Assembly: GCA_036898135.1 (NCBI GenBank)
Contig: CM072511.1
Coordinates: 74,410,119-74,474,118 of the forward strand
Source: Oncomelania hupensis
Lineage: Eukaryota; Mollusca; Gastropoda; Littorinimorpha; Pomatiopsidae
Reading direction: 5' to 3'
DNA length: 64,000 bases
This document shows, piece by piece, positions 56,974 through 64,000 of the stretch. The translations under genes and the position numbers were made by a program. Below the pieces are notes generated by a model, which worked only from the letters and a program-made list of their open reading frames with translations, was not told where the DNA came from and searched no databases. Positions within the stretch are counted from its first letter, which is position 1. The number at the start of each line of letters is the position of its first letter.

Positions 56974-58337
56974 TTAGCGATTAGGTCTTCTCTGACGATG
57001 ACCCCACTGCAGCCAGTCTCTTAAGACAGTCACTTCATGATTTCCGACGCGTCCCTTTGAAACAGGCATGTTCTGGATGGTCACAGCTGCGCTGGCGACG
57101 ACGGGGATAGATTTTCCGTTGGCAAGGAGAAGTTGGCCATCGGTCATGCACTCTTGCACGTCCGCAGGAGTAGCTGTGCGCTTGGTCTCACTCGGAAGAA
57201 TGACGCTCCCGCCGCACACTTGATGGTCAGATCTACTGTTTTGCCGTTGATTGGAGAACCGCCTCTGCCGGTTGCCCGCCGCTGAATTGTCCGTACTGCT
57301 CCGCTGTCCGCTACTTTTGTTTCGAGGACAGTTAGCCGCTCTGTGGTCTGTAGCGTTGCAGGTGAAACAGCCTCTTGAATGCCCTTCCCTGGGAGGAGGC
57401 GTGGAGTCCGTCTGTCTCTGGCTCGTCTGGCTCCCTTGGATCTGGTTCCCATGGTTTGCCGTCTTCTGAAAGTGTTTCGTCGCGCTGGGTGGCCCCAACG
57501 TTTTCCCATGAGCAATGAGATATCTTTCAGCAGCCTCAGTCACATCTTTAAGCGTCTGCAGCTTTTGTTCTTCTAAGTGGGTCGCTAGTCCTTGTGACAG
57601 GCATTGAGAAATTGTTCCTTCACGATCAGGTCATGGAGACTGTCGTAAGACTTCCTTTCGCCTGATAACTCCACCCACTTGTGTAGATATGACGACAGGC
57701 GCTCCACAAACTGCTTTGGCGTCTCGTCTGACTTAGGCCGGCATTCACGGAAGCGTTTACGGTAGCCCTTCTCTGTAAAGTTGTAGCACTGCAATAGGGC
57801 CTCTTTCAAGACGTCGTAGTCTTTAGCGTCATCGTCCGACAATCTGGTGTAGATGTCGAGTGCTTGCCCCGTCAGAAGTGCACTTAGTCGAATCGCCCAG
57901 TCTTGAGGTTGCCAGTTAGAGCTTTTGGCAAACCTTTCAAATCTCGCCAAATAACTGTCGATCTGGTCCTTCCCGTCGACAAACGCTGGCAACTTTGGAG
58001 CTTTGTTGTCACTGATAACTTGTGGCGCATGCTGATTGTTTTGGATACGCGCCAACTCTAGCTGGTATTGACGTTCAGCCTCTCTTTCCTCTCTTTCTTC
58101 TCGGCGTCGCTGTTCTTCTACTTCTCTTTCTTCTCGACGACGTTGCTCTTCTTTTTCTTCCCGTTGACGCTGTTCTTCCTTTTCTTCTCGGCGTCGCTGT
58201 TCTTCTAATTCTAGACGCTTCTGTTCTAATTCTATTTCCCTTTCTTCACGCCATATTCTCTCTTGAGATTTGACGTACTCCGTCAGCTGTTTGCCTTTTA
58301 GATTCAGTTCAACCCCTTTCTGCCAGAAGTCAGCCAT
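56974..58337 (-). pseudogene. Gypsy gag and protease start, frameshifted
   Basis: From ATG 58337, 250 codons encode an N-terminal MADFWQKGVELN, a long Glu/Arg-rich helix likely to form a coiled coil (residues 28-92), and a capsid-like domain (LPAFVDGKDQIDSYLARFER to LHDLIVKEQFLNACH). A shift near 57600 moves the rest into another frame, which contains a CCHC zinc knuckle, CFTCNATDHRAANC. The protease follows; its active-site Asp is separated from GCSGV by a second shift near 57020. One original gag-protease reading frame is therefore broken twice. Confidence 0.85.
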
Positions 58338-58853
58338 CTTGATGCTTCTGGAAAGTTCTATTCTGGAAAGTTCTTTTCTGGAAAGTTCTTGACTGTGCTG
58401 TACCTTTCTAGACTGTTCTAGAACAGCACGCTTTCTGCAGTAGCGCTGATGCTTGCCACTAGTCGCCTTCGCTGACGCAGGCCCCGCTGTCCTCGTCGTA
58501 TGCGACGCTGCACCACGCTGGTGTTGATGTACACGCTCCTGTGCTGAAGTAGACTCGACGTCCGCGCGTCGCTCTCTCTAATACTGGCGATGTAGCTCCG
58601 AGACTGTCCCTCGACGTAGTCTTACGGCAGCCACGTAGTCCCGATCTGTTGTTCGCTCACGAAGCAACTCTTCAGCGACTACACGCCCTTGCAGTCAACC
58701 CGAACCTATCGGTGATGTAGTCCCAGTATGTTGGCCCCTCTCGACGCAACTTGTTGGCGGCTACCCTCGATGACTGCCTCTCGTAACGTTGACTCGCTTG
58801 TTGTAGCAGTTGAACCCTTGGCTATGGCGTGAATCGCGGCTTGACCCCCAAAA

Positions 58854-59491
58854 TGTTACACTCAGTTTGATGTTGGTGTTTTTCTATCAGTATCTGATTC
58901 AGCCCCGATGCTTGAATTCCTGATAGTTGTGTAACTCAGATTCGTTTATTCACGCAGCCCGTCCAAACAGCATACAAGTCACAAAGTCGACGTATGAAGT
59001 TTTCCACTTTTATTCAGCACACACCAACAACTGCATACAATTCTCAACTCAACTCAACAACTTTCACAGCAACTCTTCAAATCACTATCAACAACTTTAC
59101 TATCTCCCAACAGCAACTCGGCACACGATTAAATAACCTCTCTCTCTTCCGGAAGAATTTCGAATAATGTAGAAATGACGCACTGCCACCAATCGAATAA
59201 AAGATCGTCATCACTGACTTACGTCATACATTATTATTTCTCCTTCTGGAACGACCTCTTGCTTCGACATGTATCGGGAAATTTCTATAGAAAGTAAACA
59301 CTCAGATCCAGAAACTTCTACAGTAATATCGACCAAAGCAAATTATCAACGTTATACAAAGCCTCTCCTAACAACAATGCAAACTCAAATCAAAGGTAAA
59401 TAAACTCCATTATTGAATACTTTGCAAACCGAAACGATTAGATCTATCGTACACGCTTCCGACATACTTTCGTTCGCGTTTCAACGTAACA
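58854..59491 (-). repeat. Gypsy 5' LTR
   Basis: 638 bp, near-identical to the LTR at 54018. Just inside it on the minus strand is TTTTGGGGGTCAAGCCGCG, where the primer binding site should be. I cannot name the tRNA. Confidence 0.93.
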
Positions 59492-59900
59492 CCTTGCTAC
59501 TTCTATATATAGTCTATCAAGAAACAAGAAGAATGCAAAAGCTTCCAGAATGATGCAATCAATCATACTTCGATAATATAAGTATCCGTTTACTAAATGG
59601 CTCAAATCTTCGATCGATAAACATTACATAATCCCTCCAGCAAAATAAGATCAAAGGAAAACTAAACGCTGTAATTGCAGGCCTTGTGGGCAACTAGATC
59701 GTAACAGTCAAGTAGATCAATTTGTAATACTAGGTTGGGTTTTATGTTCTTTCTATAGGATGTTTTTTCATGCTTTCTCAATACAATATGCAGACATGGG
59801 AGGTATTTTAGAGAGAGAGAGAGAGAGAGAGAGCTTTGTCTTTTACTTTGGTAATTAGTGTGTTTGAATGACATGTATGTCTTCCTCTTAATGTTTTCAG
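59492..59900. other. CPEB: Old LTR remainder and intron end
   Basis: 59492-59700 probably continues the LTR interrupted at 54017. A (GA)n run lies at 59812-59834. The last bases, TTAATGTTTTCAG, form the acceptor of CPEB exon C. Confidence 0.5.
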
Positions 59901-60019
59901 GGTACTGTTTCCTGATATTTCAAGAGGAATTGTCTGTCCAGAATTTCATTGAAATGTGTCTGGTTGATGAAGAAAAAATGTATTGGTGTGTATCCAGTCC
60001 CACCATGAAAGACAAGCCG
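59901..60019 (+). CDS. CPEB: CPEB2-4/Orb2-type protein, exon C (RRM1 end)
   Basis: A 119-nt exon completing the Gly codon begun in exon B. It encodes GYCFLIFQEELSVQNFIEM and then CLVDEEKMYWCVSSPTMKDK. RNP1 (KGYCFLIF) spans the exon B/C junction. The CVSSPTMKDKP segment is characteristic of CPEB2-4/Orb2. The exon ends in phase 0 after CCG, with donor GTAACA. The next expected residues (strand 5 of RRM1) must lie on a further exon to the right. With exons A and B the frame is open for 124 codons plus a split codon at the left edge. Confidence 0.94.
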
Positions 60020-60816
60020 GTAACATGTTCTTTTTTCTTTTGCTCCTTTCTTTTTGAACTTGCGTGGGCAGCAGTATATAAAAGAACATACCCCAATATA
60101 AAAAAAGAAAATATGTCCAGCCATTCAAATATATTTTCCCTCGCACTCAGCTGATAAATAAGCATTTTCAAAAGTGTTCATTTTCTTTGTATCGTGCTGG
60201 CGTTATCCAGCAGAAGCAAAATGATAACATTAAGTGATAAACACTATCTGAAGGATCTGCAAGCCAAAAAATCAAAATCAGTTCAGTCAATTTTGAGATG
60301 TAATGCAAAATTTGCTTAGAAAATGATAATGTACAAGTTCCTTAACCTTGAAAAAATGCAAATATGAATGGTAAGAAATGCTTAGCAGTAGATAAAATAT
60401 CCTTAAAGTTAAATAACACTGGTCAACTTTTTGCTGCTATTAGTCCAGTGTTTTAGAGTATTGGGTGGGATTAGGTGACAGTTAGAATTAGATTTTATTT
60501 ATTGGTCCTATTTTTCTTTGCCCTGAGTGGCACTGCACTGCAGCTGTCATATTTTCAATTAAAAATCAAACAAGATTTCCCACACAGACCTGTGCACACT
60601 CAAAATGCTTATCAGTAGCAAACAAACCAAATTTCAGTAGTTTTTAAAAATTTTCAGTAGCAAGCTGTAACGACAGTTCAAGACATAATTCTGCTCACAA
60701 AGCACACAAACTGAAACACTATGAGGCAGTAGAATGGGAATTACAATCTATTCAAGCGAAGCTAAAACATCAACACTGTTACATTTTTTTTGGTTTAACA
60801 AAACCTTTATTAGCTG
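60020..60816. other. CPEB: Intron after exon C, no recognised feature
   Basis: AT-rich sequence without coding signal. I looked for the next CPEB exon here and did not find it. Confidence 0.5.
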
Positions 60817-63800
60817 TATCCTATCCTATCCTATCCTGTCCCATAACCCGAAGGTCGTAGGGGCACCACAGATGATCGTTTAACCAGCATACTCCATCTT
60901 TCTCTGTCCTCAGCAGCCCTCATGGCTTCGCTCAGTGTCAAACCAGTCCATTCTCGATTGTTGTCCTCCCACCTCTTTTTCGGTCTCCCCCTTCTTCTAC
61001 CTCCTTGCACTGTGCCTTGCAGAATGGTCTTTGCAAGGCCTGATGATCTGGTGACGTGGCCATACCATCGGAGTTTCCGTTTCTTCACCACTGTGAGCAG
61101 GTCATCGTGTTGTCCAATGGCTTGTGTGATGGTCTGTCGGACTTCGTCGTTGGTGATGTGTTGGGTATAGGAAATGCACAGAAGTCTTCTGTAGCACCTC
61201 ATCTCCATGCTTTGTATTCTTCGTTGGAGATCTGCTGTGAGGGTCCATGCTTCGCAAGCATATAGGAAGATGGAGATGACCAGAGAGCGCAGCAGTCTTA
61301 CTTTGGAATGTAGACTGATGGTTCTGTCTTTCCAAATGGGCTTCAACCTTGTCAGGGCAGCAGTTGTTTGTGCGATCCTGGAGAGGACTTCCTGTCGAGA
61401 CCCATTGTCTGACACAATGGCTCCTAAATATTTGAAGCTGTGCACTGTGTTGAGGGATTGGCCTTGTACTTTGATGTCCGTGTTGATGCCATTGGTGTTG
61501 TTGGTCATCATTTTGGTCTTCTCTGCACTTATTTCCATTCCATAAGCTCTGGAGGTGGTGTCAAGCCTCTGTACAAGCTGTTCAAGTTCTTGTTCCTCTC
61601 CAGCCAATCCATCAATATCATCCGCAAAACGAAGATTGGAGATTGCTCTGCCCCCTATGCTGACTGTGCCTTCGTGATCTGCAAGAGCATCTGACATGAT
61701 GCGCTCTAGGAAGATGTTGAAGAGTGTTGGAGAGAGTAGGCATCCTTGACGCACACCGATTGTTGTTCTGAACCAGTTCCCGATTACGCTGTTATGGAGG
61801 ACTGCACCGGTAGCCTTGTCATACAGGCTTTTGATGACTTCTATAATTTTAGGGCTGATGTTGTACACTTTCATGGTTGCCCATAGAGCTGCATGCCAGA
61901 CTCGGTCAAATGCCTTCTTGAAGTCTATGAACACATGATATAGATGTTGTTGGTGCTGTAGGTATTTCTCACAGATTATTCTGAGGTTGAAAATCTGTTC
62001 AGTGGTACTTCGCCCTGCCATGAATCCTGCTTGTTCTTCAGCTATGATTTGTTCAGCTTGTGGTTTCAACCTGTTGAGTATTATTTTCAGGAGGACTTTG
62101 CTGGGATGGCTGATGAGGCTGATGGTGCGGTAATTTTCACACTCCTGAAGGTTACCTTTTTTGGGAAGAGTGATGACAAGCGACTGGGTCCATGGTGTAG
62201 GCCATTCCCCACTCTGCCAGATCTTGTTACAGATAATGGTGAGAGCATCAGTCATCGCTTCTCCTCCTGCTTGTAGCAGTTCCGCTGGTATGTTGTCCAC
62301 TCCCGCTGACTTCCCTTTCTTCAGCGATTGCACTGCTGCCTCAACTTCTTCCCGGAGAATTGGGAGGATTTCTTCTTCTTCTTTGCTCTCGGGACATGCT
62401 AGAACTGATGGGTCTCCATTTGGTGTATGGTTGTAAAGGTCAGAGCAGTACTCTGTCCATCTGTCCAAGACTTCTTGTTCTTCTGTAAGGCATATGCCAG
62501 ACTTGCTTTGGATAGTGGAGACTTTGGGCTGTTTAACACTTGTCAGCCGCTTCACAGTCTGGTAGGCCTTCTTGCTGTTGTTCTTGTTCAGATTGTTCTC
62601 TATTTCCTGGCATTGATCTTCTATCCAGTTCTCCTTTGCTGTGCGCATGCCTTTTCGGATGTCACTGTTGATTTTTCGGTAGACATCAGCTCCCTGTGAG
62701 GTGTTCTTTTTCTTTTTTAACTCTCTTCGTTTATCACACAGATCCAAAAGTTCAGGTGTGATCCACGGCTTCTTCTTTGGTCGATGCTTGCCAAGGATCT
62801 CAGTGGCGGCATCTGTTACAGCTGAATTGAAGGTATTGGTCATGGTGTTGACATCTACTTCGCCTGCCCCCAAAATAAGCAGTGGTGCAAATTTCCCTCC
62901 AATTGTGGCCTGAAATATTTTTGCCACCTCCGGGTCTTGCAGTTTGTCCAGGTCGAACTTCAGCCTAGTGCACTTTGCTGTATTTACTCTCTTCAAATGG
63001 AGCCGGAAAGACATCATCACGAGATCGTGGTCACTTCCAATGTCTGCTCCTGGAAAAGTGCGTGTCCTGCCAATGTTGATGCTTGATCTGAAGCGTTTCT
63101 TGACCATGATGTAGTCGATCTGGTTGTGATGTTCCCCGCCGGGACTGTGCCATGTCCATCGTCTGGATTTTTTGTGGAGACCAAGCGTGTTTGCCAGTAC
63201 CAGATTGTTGTATCTGGCAAACTCCAATAGCCTCAGACCCCTGTCATTTGTCTCGTTGTTGCAGTGGGGTCCACATGTGTCTCCCCAGTTGTGGTGCGCA
63301 TCTTGGCCAACCTTGGCATTCCAGTCGCCTTGCACTATGACTATGTCCTTCTTCGGCACTTGGTCAAGGACCGCCTGTATATTTTCATAAAAATCCTCCA
63401 CTTCGCTGTCTTCATAGTCTGATGTTGGGGCATAGGCCTGGATGATGGTAATGTTGAAAGGGGTTGCTCTCAGACGGATGGTAATGAGTCTACTGGAGAC
63501 TGGGCGGCAACCCATGACAGTGGCTAGAATGTTCTTGTGGACCAAGAATCCAACGCCGTGTTTGTGCCTGTCATCTCTACCGCTGAAATAGAGCTTGTGG
63601 CCTTTGTCAGTCGTTGTTTCACCTAGGCCTTTCCAGCGCAGTTCGCTGATACCTAGAAGTAAGAACGTTCCATCGATATTGGTCCAGCTCATGGGCCAGT
63701 TCTTCTAATTTTCCTTCCGCAGTTAGGGTCCTGACATTCCAGGTTCCTATGACGATGTTGTTTCTCGTGCGGATCTTGCTAATTTGTCCATCAGTAGCAT

Positions 63801-64000
63801 ACTTAACACCTCCGTCCTGGTGGCCAACGGAAGGCGCGGTCCTTGTGTAGCCGGGCGACGACCGATCCGGCATGGAATTAGTGGATAGCCTCATCATGTG
63901 TTGTGTCTTGGGCAAAAAAAAGACCTGGCAGGGCCCAATCCTCTCCAGGCTGTTGGCCACAGCCGAAATCCACGAATACAGTGTGGCTCGCCTTGGCCCT
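60817..64000 (-). mobile_element. RTE-type LINE, near-intact, runs off the window
   Basis: The 3' tail of (CCTAT)n at 60817-60835 and the coding region are complete. The 5' UTR continues past 64000. Closely similar to the plus-strand copy at 6638-9896 but with far fewer lesions. Upstream of about 63945 its sequence no longer resembles the other copy's 5' UTR. Confidence 0.9.
60831..63960 (-). pseudogene. RTE ORF: endonuclease-reverse transcriptase, one frameshift
   Basis: 953 codons are open from 63692 to 60831: most of the AP endonuclease (ISELRW, GDWNAKVG, SDHDLV), the RT with DFKKAFD, GVRQGCLLSP and FADD (61616-61627), and the C-terminal GHVTRSSG...GRPKKRWED region. The N-terminal endonuclease part (GTWNVRTL) lies in another frame from 63960. 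A 7-bp insertion at about 63655-63665, absent from the plus-strand copy, causes the shift. Apart from that single lesion I see no stop, so this is the most complete retrotransposon ORF here. Confidence 0.88.

Larger units (their letters stand above)
54018..59491 (-). mobile_element. Gypsy (Ty3-type) LTR retrotransposon, young but defective
   Basis: A 5474-bp element with two 638-bp LTRs and a perfect 5-bp duplication CCTTG (54013-54017, 59492-59496). The internal order on the minus strand is leader, gag (with zinc knuckle), protease, integrase, then a fragmentary reverse transcriptase. Integrase before RT is the order described for Gmr1-like members of the Ty3/Gypsy group. Frameshifts in gag and at the protease active site and loss of the RT catalytic box mean it needs proteins from elsewhere to move. 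Confidence 0.9.

Noticed and set aside
62031..63390. Several plus-strand open frames of 60-90 codons across the right-hand RTE element
   Set aside because: They mirror the minus-strand RTE ORF, and the same shadows occur over the copy at 7-9 kb.

Overview
The window is animal nuclear DNA, most likely from a marine mollusc (the LINE, SINE and Gypsy families look gastropod-like). It is AT-rich and almost entirely transposable elements, with no prokaryotic gene organisation. The species call is inference. The only host gene I can support is a plus-strand CPEB2-4/Orb2-type cytoplasmic polyadenylation element-binding protein. Three of its exons lie at 16349-16513, 37595-37684 and 59901-60019, joined in one open frame across introns of about 21.1 kb and 22.2 kb. 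Together they encode RRM1 from RNP2 through RNP1 almost to its last strand. The rest of the gene lies outside the window or was not found.

Layout. 0.5-10.6 kb: two I-like (RNase H) LINE copies, hAT-like elements inserted in them, a retroposon with perfect target duplications, and RTE LINE copies, one inside a hAT element. 10.6-16.3 kb: a dispersed AGGTCA-rich repeat, two SINE-like elements and a decayed minus-strand L2-like LINE carrying a hAT-like MITE. 16.3 kb: CPEB exon A. Intron A contains a broken piggyBac element 15 bp beyond the splice donor, MITEs, several AGGTCA repeats (Helitron-like by their 3' ends), two copies of a 1.03-kb DNA transposon, a 2.2-kb LTR unit inside an L2-like LINE, and RTE fragments. 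37.6 kb: CPEB exon B. Intron B holds a decayed Gypsy pol fragment, a DIRS1-like element with inverted terminal repeats and an internal complementary region (itself hit by a piggyBac-type element), LTR remnants, I-like and Rex1/CR1-like LINE mosaics, and a young full-length Gypsy element with near-identical LTRs. 59.9 kb: CPEB exon C. A nearly intact RTE LINE on the minus strand then runs off the right edge.

The host gene presumably acts in translational control. The other coding potential is retrotransposon or transposon protein, nearly all interrupted by stops, shifts or deletions. The most notable points are the CPEB reconstruction, the DIRS element with a readable internal complementary region, a Gypsy pol with integrase upstream of a scrambled reverse transcriptase, a set of CAG...CTG elements with 5-6 bp target duplications, and an AGGTCA-rich repeat that spreads nuclear-receptor-type half-sites. 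All family names come from reading motifs by eye; no search was run.
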